Assembly: GCF_003663945.1 (NCBI RefSeq)
Contig: NZ_RCCH01000002.1
Coordinates: 62,001-126,000, forward strand
Direction: 5' to 3'
Source of the DNA: Lacinutrix venerupis
GTDB lineage: Bacteria; Bacteroidota; Bacteroidia; Flavobacteriales; Flavobacteriaceae
DNA length: 64,000 bases
The translations under genes and the position numbers were made by a program. The notes beneath the pieces are model-generated. The model did no database searches. It worked only from the letters and a program-made list of their open reading frames with translations, and was not told the DNA's origin. Shown here in pieces: positions 33,761 to 44,081 of this stretch; position 1 is the first letter of the stretch, and every line of letters begins with the position of its first letter.

Positions 33761-35008
33761 TTAATACTCTGTATATTCTCCTTCTCCAAGATTAAATGTT
33801 AAAGAAAAACGCAATGTACTTTCTAATGGGCTTTGCACCTTTGATGCAGAGAATAAATATGATAAATCGATATTTAATACATTGTATTTAAAACCTGCTC
33901 CTAAAGCAAAAAACTTACGAGCTCCTTTTGTTTCGTGCTCGTTAAAGTAACCTGTTCTAAAGGCAAAAGATTCTTGATATAAGTACTCTAAACCAACAGC
34001 GTAAGTAAATTCTTGTAGTTCTTCTTTAAATCCACCTGGAGCATCACCAAAAGATTGAAATATTCCTGAAACAAAATCTACATTATTATCTTGACCATCT
34101 ATAATATAATTGTTTTCTGTTGCAACTGTTATATCTTCGTCTGCTTGATAACCTGGTGTTTCACCACTTTCGGTATATTCTATTCTATCTCCTAAAACTG
34201 GAGGTGTTGGCACTAAAAGTTTTGCAAACTCTGCTGTTACTCCTAATTTGTTATATTGATCGAAAATAAAATCGAAGCCACCTCCTAAACGTAAAGTTGT
34301 TGGTTGAAAATTTTCTTGACCACCTTCATCATATTTAAATTTAGGTCCTAAATTTTGGATGGCAAAACCACCTCTCCAACGACCATTAAAATCGTTATAA
34401 GCTTCCTCTTCTCCTTGATAATATCCTGTGATATCTACACCAAATGTACTTGCTGCTGTTGCATCATTATCTCCTAAGTTTAATTTTAAATCTGAACGTA
34501 AATAACGCATGGCTACAGCCATACCAAATTGGTCACTTAATCTTAATGTATAAGATAAATCTAACGTTAACTCGTTTGGTGATTGAATTAATGGGATAGA
34601 GTTTTCATCTTCAACAAATTCAATATCTCCAAGCGAGAAATATTTAAAACTTGCTGCAAATGCACTTTGCTCATTTATTCTGTTAAAATAGGTAACATTA
34701 CCAAGAAATATATCGTTAACTAATTTGCTTAAATATGGAGTATAACTAACTCCTACTCCAGATTTTGCTGTAGAGAAAACATATTTTGCAGGATTCCATT
34801 GCTGAGAGAAGGCATCTGGTGAGGTGGCAACACCCATATCTCCCATTGCAGCTGCTCTAGCATCTGGCGCTATTAATAAAAAAGGCACACCTGTAGTTAT
34901 TACCCTTGTGTCTTGATAAGGTTGAACTACAAATGAATTTGCAGGTGTTTGTGAATAACTTTTTAAAGCAAAAGCAAACACCATTAGTACTAATATATTC
35001 TTTTTCAT
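33761..35008 (-). CDS. porV: Type IX secretion outer membrane channel protein PorV (LptO)
   Basis: A 415-residue outer-membrane beta-barrel with a signal peptide (MKKNILVLMVFAFALKSYSQ). The conserved 'TGVPFLLIAPDARAAAMGDMGVATSPDAFSQQWNPAKY' near the N-terminus is diagnostic of the PorV/FadL-like family. PorV carries cargo proteins from the Sov translocon to the PorU sortase and is needed for secretion of many T9SS substrates. It lies 32 bases after porU on the same strand, and both are next to gldJ, the order known from Flavobacterium johnsoniae. Confidence 0.95.
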   Translation of the reverse strand: MKKNILVLMVFAFALKSYSQTPANSFVVQPYQDTRVITTGVPFLLIAPDARAAAMGDMGVATSPDAFSQQWNPAKYVFSTAKSGVGVSYTPYLSKLVNDIFLGNVTYFNRINEQSAFAASFKYFSLGDIEFVEDENSIPLIQSPNELTLDLSYTLRLSDQFGMAVAMRYLRSDLKLNLGDNDATAASTFGVDITGYYQGEEEAYNDFNGRWRGGFAIQNLGPKFKYDEGGQENFQPTTLRLGGGFDFIFDQYNKLGVTAEFAKLLVPTPPVLGDRIEYTESGETPGYQADEDITVATENNYIIDGQDNNVDFVSGIFQSFGDAPGGFKEELQEFTYAVGLEYLYQESFAFRTGYFNEHETKGARKFFALGAGFKYNVLNIDLSYLFSASKVQSPLESTLRFSLTFNLGEGEYTEY

Positions 35009-35040
35009 AATTTTTTTTATTTGACAAATATAAATCTTTA

Positions 35041-38000
35041 TTATAGTATTACAAGTTTCTCTATTCTTTCTACTGTTTTATTTGTAGCGCTAGAATGCAC
35101 TTTTAATTTATAGACATAAGTTCCTTTTCCTATTTTATCACCAAAATCGTCTCTACCATCCCAAACAATATCTCTAGATGTAGAATTTGCTGCTTTTCCG
35201 CAATTTAAACATGCGTCTCCATTGGTTTGACCGTTTAATGTTCTAACTAATTTTCCTGAAACGGTGAAAATTTGTACAGATATATCTAAAGTTTCTGAGC
35301 TATTATGAGTAAACCAAAACTCTGTATAATTTACAAATGGGTTTGGGTAGTTTAATACGTTTTCTATTATTAAACTTTCATCTTCATTAAATACTCTAAA
35401 CTGTAACTCTGCGGTAGAAGAATTATTGTAAACATCCCATGCTTTTAATGTTAAGGTGTGTAAACCTGGCTCTAAATCTCTAAATGGATACGTTAAAGAT
35501 CCTTTAGTATAATCATCTAACTCTGTTACGTAATAATTATTAAGCACATATGGATTTACTTCATCTCCATCTAATATAGCTACGATATCATGACCAATAC
35601 CACTAGCAGTATTAATTCCGTTTTCGTCTTGTAATTTTAATAGTAATGTTGGAGATTCGTTTGTAACACCTCCTGAAACGAAATTTTCATCATTCATATA
35701 GAGACTTATATTTGGACCTATATTATCTTCTGCTGCGTTTTCATTTACTCCTCCAATTTGTAGTGTATTTACTGCAGCACCAGATTGATCGTTAACAGAC
35801 CCTTCTTGAGATGCATAAAAACTTACTTTTCCAAAACCAACTGGCACACCAATATCTCTTGGCACAATAAAATCGAATTCAAATTCACCATTAGTAACAG
35901 TAGATTGCCCTCGAAAAATCACTTCTCCTAATGTTTCGAATTCCATAATAATAAGGTTTGGTCCATCATACGTGAAATCATTACCTAATGTTTCTCTTGT
36001 AATAGGCTTATCGTAAATAGTTGTAACTACTTTTCCGTTATAGTTTGTTAAAACATTTCCTGCAACATCTGTAACTTCGCCAGAAAGTTTCGCATAACTT
36101 AATGCCTCTAAAACCTCATTATTACCTGCTATTGGGACATCGTTTATTTTTGTTAAACGCACATTAGGTTTTGGAAATGCTAATTTTAATGCTGGGTCAC
36201 CAAAACTAAAAACTAAAGTTTTTTGCCCTACACCAGCTATACTATTACTTACTTTAGTTAACCTTAAAGCTTCTGCTATAGAAGGATACTCATGATCTTC
36301 ATAAATATCGGAATCATTATAGGAGAATAGATATTCCTCTAATTTTTTATTAAAATTTACACCAACCGAAAAATAGATTTGACGTGTTGTGGATACTAGC
36401 GAAATAGCTCCTCCATCTTTATTCCAATATACTAATTCTCCAGCTGTAACTCTTAATGGATTATCGAAACGTGTATACTCACAAGTTACGGTTACAAAAC
36501 AACTTAATTTACACTCGTTTCTTAAAGCTTGTACATCTGGTTTTTGAAACAATCTCTCGAATGCCCAACCATCTTCTCCTCCATGACCAAAATAATTAAC
36601 CACTAAAGCTCCATTTTCTACAGCATTAGCTATTGCTGTAGTTACAGAAGGATAACGATCTCCACCAGAAGAGGCTTCTTGTTGGTATGCATCTGTGTGA
36701 ACTTTAACTGGATTTAAAAATGGTTTTGCTGCTGTAATATCATCGGCAATTTGATCTGTGGTTTCTTGCAATTCTGCTTCATAAACATCATCAACATCGT
36801 CTGAAATTGCTAAAAAATTATTCCTCCAATTACCTAATGCGGCAGTAGAATAATAGACTTCAACTTTATCTACCATTTCTTTAGCGCGATCTGGAGAATC
36901 GGCAAGGAATCGACCAACTGCAATATCCAATTTATCTGAAGAAATCATTGTGCCTTCATTTGGATCCATCATTCCATAAAAATCATCTGAAACGTATGAA
37001 CCTGTTAGGTTAAAACTCTCATAAGCATGCCAAGATGGTGTATTATATGTATTTGAAGCTACTCTTCCTTTATAATCGAACGAACTATCTCCAAAAAGAC
37101 ATAGGTATTTAATTCTTTTATCTGCTGAGCTTGCATTATCATAAACGTATTTAGCTAAATTTCTAATAGCAGCAATATCTGTATTACCAGTATTAAACTC
37201 ACTATATATAGCTTCTAAGCTAATTACCTTTACATTTAAATTATTTTTCTCTCTATTTATTTGTGCTAGACGACTTGCTTGACTAATAAGTGAGTTTGGT
37301 GATACTATTACGTAATCTATATCCTGAAAATCTCCTTGAGCGTTTTTAAATATTGTGCCTTTTATGTTTTGATTAAAAACTGTTGACACACCTAAATTTA
37401 AAGGTTCAAACAAATTAAACGGTGTTACCGCAACATATTTTTTTAAACTCCCTAAATTTGCTTTAAAATTTAATGTAGATTCAGAATTAAGTTTTGTAGT
37501 AATATTATTTATATCTGTAATATCCCAAACTTCAGAAAGATTAGCCGCATTACTTATAGTGTACATTCCTACTCCAGTATTTTCAGCAGAAATTCGATTG
37601 TAAAATTCAAATTGTGTGCCAATAAAATTTAGATTTCTTGTTGCTTCAATTGATATATAATCTATATATCCTACAGCACTAGGCACTCCTAATTTATCGT
37701 AATCTACTGTTATAGAAATATTATCTGAACTTACATTAACATCACCATTATAGCTTACATTTACTCCGTAAATATCGTCATTTAAGTTAATTCCTGGAGT
37801 TGTTAAAGTTGTAATAACATTATTATTAGCACTAATTGTCCAATTTGCAGAACTCCCAGATGTAGATGCTCCAAAAAATTTAAACTTAACCGATTCTTCT
37901 GTAACAATGTTAGGAAAATTAAAATCGAAAGATTTAGTTGTTTCTACATCCAATTTATCACCAAACCATCTTCTTCCAACAAAAGCTAAATTAAACTCAT

Positions 38001-38931
38001 CAACTTCATGAAATTTATAATCTTGAAATGTTGAAATATTAACTGTTGCATTGGCCGTAGGTTCAATCATGTTTTGAATTCTCTTTCCAAAACCAAAACC
38101 AACATTTAAATAATAATACGTTACATCTTGATATGGGTTTATATTTGTATTAATAATTGAATTATCCACAATACCTTTAGGACCCACTCCATAAAACATT
38201 ACATAATCTCCATCGTTAAAAACACCATCTTGCTCACCAACCACTTTTATAGCATTCTCTACAGGATCTAAAGGATAATCCTCATTATTTAAATAAGGTA
38301 TCATTTGCCCACCATTACCATAAATTTTAATTGTTCTTGGATCGATAACATCTGTATTAATACCTAAACTATTTAAAAAACTTTTAGACAATTTAAAAAC
38401 ACCAGATTTATCTATTCCAAATTTATACCAAGTTCCAGAGCTTAATACAGAATTAGTAATAGTTTGATTATTATTAGTTCTATAAGAAACATTAGAGTTT
38501 TCGTAGTTTACAGTAAAAGAAGTAATTTTTTTGTACGCATTTGTTCCCGTTTTTATAATACTAGAGACTGTAAGAAGAGCATATCTATTTTCTCTTGCTA
38601 TAGCATTTTTTAAACTATATTGAAGAGTAGATGGAATCGTTTTTAAATCAAGATCTTTTAATTCTGATTTTGAAATTGAAGCATATTTAACGTTAGATAA
38701 TGTAACATTATCTTCGTTAATACTTGAGCTAACATCCCATTGAGCGACAAAACTTATTCCTGTTTTTGGGTTGATACTATAATTTTCTTCAGGCAAAAAA
38801 ATAGGGAGCGTTAAGCTATAACTTCCTGTGCTTAAAGTTTTAGAATCAGTCCAAGTTAAATTAAATTTCTTTTGTTGCGAATATACTAGAGTACATAGCA
38901 GTACTGTAATAACAAATAATATCTTTTTCAT
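35041..38931 (-). CDS. porU: Type IX secretion system sortase PorU
   Basis: A 1296-residue gingipain-like C25 cysteine peptidase (signal peptide MKKILFVITVLLCTLVYSQ). The catalytic His783 is in 'VVNYFGHGGEDGWAFERL' and Cys817 in 'CFVTVTCEYTRFDNP'. An N-terminal prodomain, Ig-like domains after ~960 ('LSGEVTDVAGNVL...'), and a C-terminal T9SS-type sorting domain ('NYPNPFVNYTEFWFTHN...GTYVYKLKV') complete it. PorU removes the C-terminal signal of secreted cargo at the cell surface and attaches it to an anionic lipopolysaccharide-type anchor. It forms an operon with porV and is divergent from gldJ. Confidence 0.96.
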   Translation of the reverse strand: MKKILFVITVLLCTLVYSQQKKFNLTWTDSKTLSTGSYSLTLPIFLPEENYSINPKTGISFVAQWDVSSSINEDNVTLSNVKYASISKSELKDLDLKTIPSTLQYSLKNAIARENRYALLTVSSIIKTGTNAYKKITSFTVNYENSNVSYRTNNNQTITNSVLSSGTWYKFGIDKSGVFKLSKSFLNSLGINTDVIDPRTIKIYGNGGQMIPYLNNEDYPLDPVENAIKVVGEQDGVFNDGDYVMFYGVGPKGIVDNSIINTNINPYQDVTYYYLNVGFGFGKRIQNMIEPTANATVNISTFQDYKFHEVDEFNLAFVGRRWFGDKLDVETTKSFDFNFPNIVTEESVKFKFFGASTSGSSANWTISANNNVITTLTTPGINLNDDIYGVNVSYNGDVNVSSDNISITVDYDKLGVPSAVGYIDYISIEATRNLNFIGTQFEFYNRISAENTGVGMYTISNAANLSEVWDITDINNITTKLNSESTLNFKANLGSLKKYVAVTPFNLFEPLNLGVSTVFNQNIKGTIFKNAQGDFQDIDYVIVSPNSLISQASRLAQINREKNNLNVKVISLEAIYSEFNTGNTDIAAIRNLAKYVYDNASSADKRIKYLCLFGDSSFDYKGRVASNTYNTPSWHAYESFNLTGSYVSDDFYGMMDPNEGTMISSDKLDIAVGRFLADSPDRAKEMVDKVEVYYSTAALGNWRNNFLAISDDVDDVYEAELQETTDQIADDITAAKPFLNPVKVHTDAYQQEASSGGDRYPSVTTAIANAVENGALVVNYFGHGGEDGWAFERLFQKPDVQALRNECKLSCFVTVTCEYTRFDNPLRVTAGELVYWNKDGGAISLVSTTRQIYFSVGVNFNKKLEEYLFSYNDSDIYEDHEYPSIAEALRLTKVSNSIAGVGQKTLVFSFGDPALKLAFPKPNVRLTKINDVPIAGNNEVLEALSYAKLSGEVTDVAGNVLTNYNGKVVTTIYDKPITRETLGNDFTYDGPNLIIMEFETLGEVIFRGQSTVTNGEFEFDFIVPRDIGVPVGFGKVSFYASQEGSVNDQSGAAVNTLQIGGVNENAAEDNIGPNISLYMNDENFVSGGVTNESPTLLLKLQDENGINTASGIGHDIVAILDGDEVNPYVLNNYYVTELDDYTKGSLTYPFRDLEPGLHTLTLKAWDVYNNSSTAELQFRVFNEDESLIIENVLNYPNPFVNYTEFWFTHNSSETLDISVQIFTVSGKLVRTLNGQTNGDACLNCGKAANSTSRDIVWDGRDDFGDKIGKGTYVYKLKVHSSATNKTVERIEKLVIL

Positions 38932-38996
38932 TGCTTTAAATAACGTGATTATTTAAATGTTATTATTATAATTTTAACATTTTCATAAAAACGTTT

Positions 38997-39004
38997 CAAA
39001 ATTA
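38997..39004 (-). promoter_or_regulatory. Possible -7 box of the porU promoter
   Basis: CAAAATTA on the plus strand reads TAATTTTG on the minus strand, an exact TAnnTTTG box 66 bases before the porU ATG. No matching -33 box at the usual spacing is evident, so support is limited. Confidence 0.35.
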
Positions 39005-39104
39005 CAATAATAAATTAAAAAAACAGACGTTATAATGTTTCAAAACATCGTTAAAAAACGTTTTTAAAAACAAATTTTAAATCGATGTAAAGTAAATAAA
39101 TAGG

Positions 39105-39136
39105 TTGAAGTGTAATATTTTTTTAAGTTAATTTTG
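39105..39136 (+). promoter_or_regulatory. gldJ promoter (Bacteroidota type)
   Basis: TTG at 39105-39107 and TAATTTTG at 39129-39136 fit the -33 and -7 boxes, with a 21-base spacer. The predicted start lies about 75 bases before the gldJ ATG. Confidence 0.55.
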
Positions 39137-39218
39137 CAAAATAACTTGTAGAGTTAGGTAGAATTATTATATTGCGTCTCCAAAAAAAACATAATTAGCT
39201 TACATAAACATATTAAGT

Positions 39219-40883
39219 ATGAAAAAAGTAATTGTATCAAGGGTTTTAATGCTATTAGCTGTATCACTAACCTTGGTTGGATGTGGTAGATCTGGCGGAT
39301 CGAATGTAGATAGTGCCACTGGTTGGGAAATTAATGCTAAAGAAGGCGGATTTCAATACAACACAAAATTTAAAGAACAAGAAACACCTCCAGGAACTGT
39401 GTTTATAGAAGGAGGTACCTTTACAATGGGACGTGTTCAAGATGATGTTATGCACGATTGGAATAACACACCTAATCAACAACACGTTCAATCTTTTTAC
39501 ATGGATGAAACTGAAGTTACCAACCAAAATTACTTAATGTATTTAGATTGGATTAAGCAAGTATACCCACCAGAAGATGAAAACTTTAGAAAAATATATG
39601 AAGGTGTAGTACCAGATACTTTAGTATGGAGAAACCGTTTAGGTTACAATGAAGTAATGACAGAAAACTATTTACGTCATCCAGGTTACGGACAGTATCC
39701 TGTAGTTGGAGTAAGCTGGATTCAAGCTGTTGAGTATGCTAACTGGAGATCGGATAGAGTTCAAGAAAAAGCATTACAAGAAGAAGGATACTTAAAACAA
39801 GATAGCCAATACGAAGCAACTGCAGATGCTAATTTTAGTACAGATACATACATAAATGCTCCAACACAAACTTTTGGAGGTAATGAAGATATTTTAAGAG
39901 GTGGCAGATTAAAGCCACAAACTGATGCTAATGGTGAAGAAATTAATGTTTATGCTTCAAGACAAACAGGTATAATTTCTCCTAAATATAGACTTCCTAC
40001 AGAAACTGAATGGGAATATGCTGCTTTAGGTTTATCTGAAGTTAGAAGTTACAATGTTTACAGAGGTCGTAAAAAATATCCTTGGGATGGACAGTACACT
40101 CGTTCTGGAAACCGTAAGGTAAAAGGAGATCAATTAGCAAACTTTAAGCAAGGAAAAGGTGATTATGGTGGAATTGCAGGTTGGTCTGACGATGGTGCAG
40201 ATATTACTGGTCAAGTAAAATCTTACGCTCCAAATGATTACGGATTATATGATATGGCTGGAAATGTTGCAGAATGGGTTGCTGATGTTTACAGACCTAT
40301 TGTAGATGATGAGTTTAATGATTTTAACTACTATAGAGGAAACGTTTATACTAAAAATGCAATTACAGAAGATGGTACAGTTAAAATTGTTACTACAGAT
40401 GAAATTGTTTTTGATACATTACCTAATGGAAAAGTAGTAGCTAGAGATTTACCAGGAGAAATTGCTCAAGTACCTGTAGATGAAGATGAAACTTACTTAA
40501 GAACAAACTTTGATAGAAGTGACAACCGTAACTTTAGAGATGGAGATAGACGTTCTTCTCGTGGTTATGATGATTTTGAAGAAATTGAAGGTCAAGAAGA
40601 AGTAACTACTAGCAAAATGTATAATTCTCCAAAACATAGAACTGAAGTTGATTCTGCAGGAAATATGATTAGAGAATGGGATAAAAGTAGCAAAAGAACA
40701 TCTTTAATAAACGACGAAGCGCGTGTATTTAAAGGAGGTTCTTGGAAAGATAGAGAATATTGGTTAGATCCAGCTCAAAGACGTTACTTCCCTCAAAATA
40801 TGGCAACAGACTATATTGGGTTTAGGTGTGCTATGTCTAGAGTAGGTTCTAAATCTAAATCTAAAAACAAAACTAAAAACTAA
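39219..40883 (+). CDS. gldJ: Gliding motility / type IX secretion lipoprotein GldJ
   Basis: A 554-residue lipoprotein (signal ending TLVGC, Cys22) built on the formylglycine-generating-enzyme-like (sulfatase-modifying factor) fold: 'VFIEGGTFTMGRVQDD', 'YMDETEVTNQNYLMYLDW', 'YPVVGVSWIQAVEYANWRSD', 'YRLPTETEWEYAALG', 'NDYGLYDMAGNVAEWVADVY' and 'RVFKGGSWKDREYWLDPAQRRYF...YIGFRCAMSRV'. An acidic/Arg-rich insertion is near 420-470. GldJ is an outer-membrane lipoprotein of the T9SS/gliding ring (with GldK) and stabilises other Gld proteins. The divergent porU-porV pair supports the assignment. Confidence 0.96.
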   Translation: MKKVIVSRVLMLLAVSLTLVGCGRSGGSNVDSATGWEINAKEGGFQYNTKFKEQETPPGTVFIEGGTFTMGRVQDDVMHDWNNTPNQQHVQSFYMDETEVTNQNYLMYLDWIKQVYPPEDENFRKIYEGVVPDTLVWRNRLGYNEVMTENYLRHPGYGQYPVVGVSWIQAVEYANWRSDRVQEKALQEEGYLKQDSQYEATADANFSTDTYINAPTQTFGGNEDILRGGRLKPQTDANGEEINVYASRQTGIISPKYRLPTETEWEYAALGLSEVRSYNVYRGRKKYPWDGQYTRSGNRKVKGDQLANFKQGKGDYGGIAGWSDDGADITGQVKSYAPNDYGLYDMAGNVAEWVADVYRPIVDDEFNDFNYYRGNVYTKNAITEDGTVKIVTTDEIVFDTLPNGKVVARDLPGEIAQVPVDEDETYLRTNFDRSDNRNFRDGDRRSSRGYDDFEEIEGQEEVTTSKMYNSPKHRTEVDSAGNMIREWDKSSKRTSLINDEARVFKGGSWKDREYWLDPAQRRYFPQNMATDYIGFRCAMSRVGSKSKSKNKTKN

Positions 40884-40904
40884 CAATTAGTTTTAAATAA
40901 TATT

Positions 40905-40936
40905 AAAAGTCCTAACGTTTAGTTAGGACTTTTTTT
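40905..40936 (+). terminator. Terminator between gldJ and murF
   Basis: AAAAGTCCTAAC / GTTAGGACTTTT stem (12 pairs) with a 5-base loop and a following T-run; it stands 22 bases after the gldJ stop and 14 before the murF ATG. Confidence 0.88.
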
Positions 40937-40949
40937 ATACTTTTATTTT

Positions 40950-42233
40950 ATGAAAATAGAACAACTACACGAATTATTTTTAACCTGTAATGGCACTTCT
41001 ACAGATACTAGAAAAATAGCAAAAAACAGTATGTTTTTTGCTTTAAAAGGAGATAATTTTAATGGAAATACTTTTACTCAAACTGCATTAGATTTAGGAG
41101 TTAAATATGTAATAATAGATGAAGTTAAATTTAATACATCTAAACAAACAATATTAGTAAATAACGTTTTAGAAACGTTACAAGCTTTAGCTTCTTATCA
41201 CAGAACGTACTTAAAAACCACTATAATTGCATTAACAGGAAGTAATGGTAAAACCACTACTAAAGAATTAATAAATGTTGTTCTTTCTAAAAAATACAAA
41301 ACCACTGCTACTGTAGGTAATTTAAATAATCATATTGGTGTTCCATTAACACTTTTAGCAATGTCTAAAGACACCCAAATTGGCATTGTAGAAATGGGAG
41401 CCAATCATTTAAAAGAAATAGACTTTTTGTGCAATATAGCAAAACCAGATTTTGGGTATATTACTAATTTTGGAAAAGCACATTTAGAAGGTTTTGGAGG
41501 CGTTGAAGGTGTTATTAAAGGAAAAAGTGAATTATATAACTATTTAATTAAAAACAATAATTATATATTTTTAAACGCAGATGACAACATACAAATTGAA
41601 AAACTTAACTCTTACATTAAAAAGTTTGGCTTCTCTGAAACAAATACTAATTTCTTTAAAATAGAAAGTGTATCAGCTAATCCTTTTGTAACATTTAAAA
41701 TTGATGACATTTTAATAGAGTCTAAACTTATAGGAAAATACAATTTTACTAATCTTTGTGCTGCTTCTATAATTGGCAAATACTTTAATGTTCCTTTAAT
41801 GGATATTAAAACTGCCTTGGAAAATTACACTCCTAGCAATAATAGGTCTCAAATAATAGAAAAAGGAAGCTTAAAGATTATTCTGGATGCATACAATGCA
41901 AACCCAACAAGCATGAAAGCTGCTTTAGAAAATTTAAGCAAACTTAAAGACAATACCAAAATTGCTTTTTTAGGAGATATGTTTGAGTTAGGAAATGAAG
42001 CTGAGAAAGAACACCAAAATATATCCGATTTAGCATCTAAATTAGATATTGATAACATATATATAATTGGAGAAAATTTTAATAATACTAAAAGTAATTC
42101 AACTAAAATTAAAAGCTTTTCTTCCTTTAATGCGTTAAAAGAAAACTTTAATTCTTTACATATAGAAAATGCGACAGTTTTAATAAAAGGCTCTAGAGGT
42201 ATGGCTTTAGAACGTATTTTAGAGTTACTTTAA
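40950..42233 (+). CDS. murF: UDP-N-acetylmuramoyl-tripeptide--D-alanyl-D-alanine ligase
   Basis: A 427-residue Mur ligase. The ATP loop is 'ALTGSNGKTTTKELI', followed by 'TVGNLNNHIGVPLTLL' and 'GIVEMGANHLKEIDFLC', 'YITNFGKAHLEGFGGVEGVIKGKSELY', and the C-terminal 'ILDAYNANPTSMKAALENL' with 'FLGDMFELG'. The N-terminal 'STDTRKIAKNSMFFALKG' binds the UDP part. It adds D-Ala-D-Ala to the muropeptide in the cytoplasm. It follows gldJ, a neighbourhood shared with other Flavobacteriaceae. Confidence 0.95.
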   Translation: MKIEQLHELFLTCNGTSTDTRKIAKNSMFFALKGDNFNGNTFTQTALDLGVKYVIIDEVKFNTSKQTILVNNVLETLQALASYHRTYLKTTIIALTGSNGKTTTKELINVVLSKKYKTTATVGNLNNHIGVPLTLLAMSKDTQIGIVEMGANHLKEIDFLCNIAKPDFGYITNFGKAHLEGFGGVEGVIKGKSELYNYLIKNNNYIFLNADDNIQIEKLNSYIKKFGFSETNTNFFKIESVSANPFVTFKIDDILIESKLIGKYNFTNLCAASIIGKYFNVPLMDIKTALENYTPSNNRSQIIEKGSLKIILDAYNANPTSMKAALENLSKLKDNTKIAFLGDMFELGNEAEKEHQNISDLASKLDIDNIYIIGENFNNTKSNSTKIKSFSSFNALKENFNSLHIENATVLIKGSRGMALERILELL

Positions 42234-42301
42234 TACGTAATTATATAAATTAGAATACTAATACTTAATTGAATTAGTTAAGAAAAGAGAACAGCGTTAA
42301 T

Positions 42302-43876
42302 CTATTTTTCTTGTTTTTCTCCATCTCCAGTCATGCTTTTTAAAAGACCTTGTTTTGTATTGAGCCAAATAAAATTAAAAACGGATTTTGTTTGGTCTCT
42401 TTCTACATCTGTAATAGCTTCTCTAAAATCATTGTCTTTATCCTTACTATCTTTAGATACAAATAAGTTTGCAATTTTAGATAGCAACCACTTTTTTTGG
42501 TTCCCGTTTTTATTTAAAATATTAATTTCTAAATCTTGATAATTTACCTTCATATCTACAGTAGATTTTGTTTTATTTCCATCTATAGTAAAATACATTT
42601 TATTAGTTTTCCCTTTAAATCTTACTTTTAAATTGGGTTCTGTAAACTCATTTATTCTAGGAAATTCTAAAGCATCCATATCCATTTTAAATACAAAATC
42701 ATCATTTTTATTATTAACATCAAAAGTCCAATTTGCTTTAAATGGTGTAACATCCATAAAATATCCAGTAATATCTAAAGTTGTTTTAGCTGGAGAATTA
42801 TATGTGTTACTAACATTTGTTATTATTGCATTAAAATTTTTAAATTCTATTTGACCGCCATTATTTTCGACTTTTACCTTCTCTGTATAATCAATTTTAC
42901 CTTTATTTATTTTTATGGAATCTATGGTTAAATTAAAAGGAATATCTCTAAGAGAATGACTATATAGTTTTTTTATACTCAAATCATCTGCAACTAATTT
43001 ATCTCTAAAGATGTTTAAATTAGGCTCGTTTATATTTATAGCTCTTGTTTTTACAAATAGTTTTCGGTTTTTAAATCCGAAATCAACTTGTGTAAGATTT
43101 AAACTATCTATATTTAAGTTAAAGTGATCACGTTCTTTCTTAATAATATTCGATAAGGTTTTACGGCTATATTTGGTTTGAAACTTTATATTTTTAATTA
43201 TTGCATCCTTATTTTTTAGTTTAATTTTTGATGTTGTTAAGTTCTCAAAATTATTAGCTTTTAAAAAAATTGAATCTGCTTTAAACTCATAATTCTTAAA
43301 GGTAGCTGGTATTTTTTTTGTTATAGTTTCTGCATTAATTACAATATCATCAATCTCTACCATTCCTTCTTCAACATACAATAAAAGAGAATCTTTACTT
43401 TGATTATAAATATGAAGCGTAGTATTATCTATACTTAATTCGTCGATAATAAAAGGCTTAAAAATTTTTATAATACTTGACGTTGTATCCCTTTCTTTCG
43501 CTTTATTAAACACATCTTTATAATATAAAATATTAGGTTTTAATAATTTAATATCTTCAATATGAATTTCATTTTTAAAAATATAATCCCAATAACTAAC
43601 ATCTTCAATTATAATTTTATCTAAATCTATTTTAGTATGTAAAGTGTTATCTTCTTGATTTTTAATATTTACTACAGGATTATTTATTGTAATTGTTCCT
43701 TCAAAAGAATTTAGTATAATACTACTATTTGTATGTGTAATATAGGAAGGTAACCTATAGTCTAAAAAGTTTTCTATTTTTTGTTTTATTAGATAATTTG
43801 TACTTAAAACTAAAGCAAAAAATAACATTGTTATTGCAAGTAAACTAATTAAAAATATGCGTAACCATCTAACCAT
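42302..43876 (-). CDS. AsmA/DUF748-like membrane-anchored protein
   Basis: A 524-residue protein with one N-terminal membrane helix (~5-30: LRIFLISLLAITMLFFALVLSTNYL). A long periplasmic region follows, rich in beta-strands with repeated 'LNIDSLNLTQVDFGF', 'LTIDSIKINKGKIDYTEKV' and 'LDITGYFMDVTPFKANWTF' patterns, typical of DUF748/AsmA-like proteins of the bridge-like lipid transfer group. A role in moving or regulating envelope lipids is possible but not shown. It converges with murF and stands alone. The last ~20 residues are highly polar. Confidence 0.7.
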   Translation of the reverse strand: MVRWLRIFLISLLAITMLFFALVLSTNYLIKQKIENFLDYRLPSYITHTNSSIILNSFEGTITINNPVVNIKNQEDNTLHTKIDLDKIIIEDVSYWDYIFKNEIHIEDIKLLKPNILYYKDVFNKAKERDTTSSIIKIFKPFIIDELSIDNTTLHIYNQSKDSLLLYVEEGMVEIDDIVINAETITKKIPATFKNYEFKADSIFLKANNFENLTTSKIKLKNKDAIIKNIKFQTKYSRKTLSNIIKKERDHFNLNIDSLNLTQVDFGFKNRKLFVKTRAININEPNLNIFRDKLVADDLSIKKLYSHSLRDIPFNLTIDSIKINKGKIDYTEKVKVENNGGQIEFKNFNAIITNVSNTYNSPAKTTLDITGYFMDVTPFKANWTFDVNNKNDDFVFKMDMDALEFPRINEFTEPNLKVRFKGKTNKMYFTIDGNKTKSTVDMKVNYQDLEINILNKNGNQKKWLLSKIANLFVSKDSKDKDNDFREAITDVERDQTKSVFNFIWLNTKQGLLKSMTGDGEKQEK

Positions 43877-43994
43877 AAATTAAATTGTATAAGGACGTTT
43901 ATAACAAATTTATAAATATGCTTATAAAAACTCTGCCTATATAACGTTAATTAATAACCGATTTGGATAACTGAACAAAAAACATAAAAAAATA

Positions 43995-44032
43995 AGCTTG
44001 AATTGGTTTAAAATTTTAAACCAATTCAAGCT
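43995..44032 (-). terminator. Perfect 38-base palindrome, terminator of the redox operon
   Basis: AGCTTGAATTGGTTTAAAA (43995-44013) is the exact reverse complement of the next 19 bases, with no loop. A run of A on the plus strand before it becomes the T-run for minus-strand transcripts ending at 44082. Confidence 0.75.
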
Positions 44033-44081
44033 CTAAATATTAAATAAGAAATCTTTAATTAAGATTTTTTTATTTTAACGC

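Noticed and set aside
43921-43990. TATAACGTTA sequence as a further attC-like site
   Set aside because: It contains the AACGTTA core but I find no complementary arm nearby and no second copy around a gene, unlike the pair at 27.8-28.6 kb.
43995-44032. 38-base perfect palindrome as a novel regulatory or recombination site
   Set aside because: Its place just after the last gene of an operon and the A-run on the correct side make an intrinsic terminator the better explanation.
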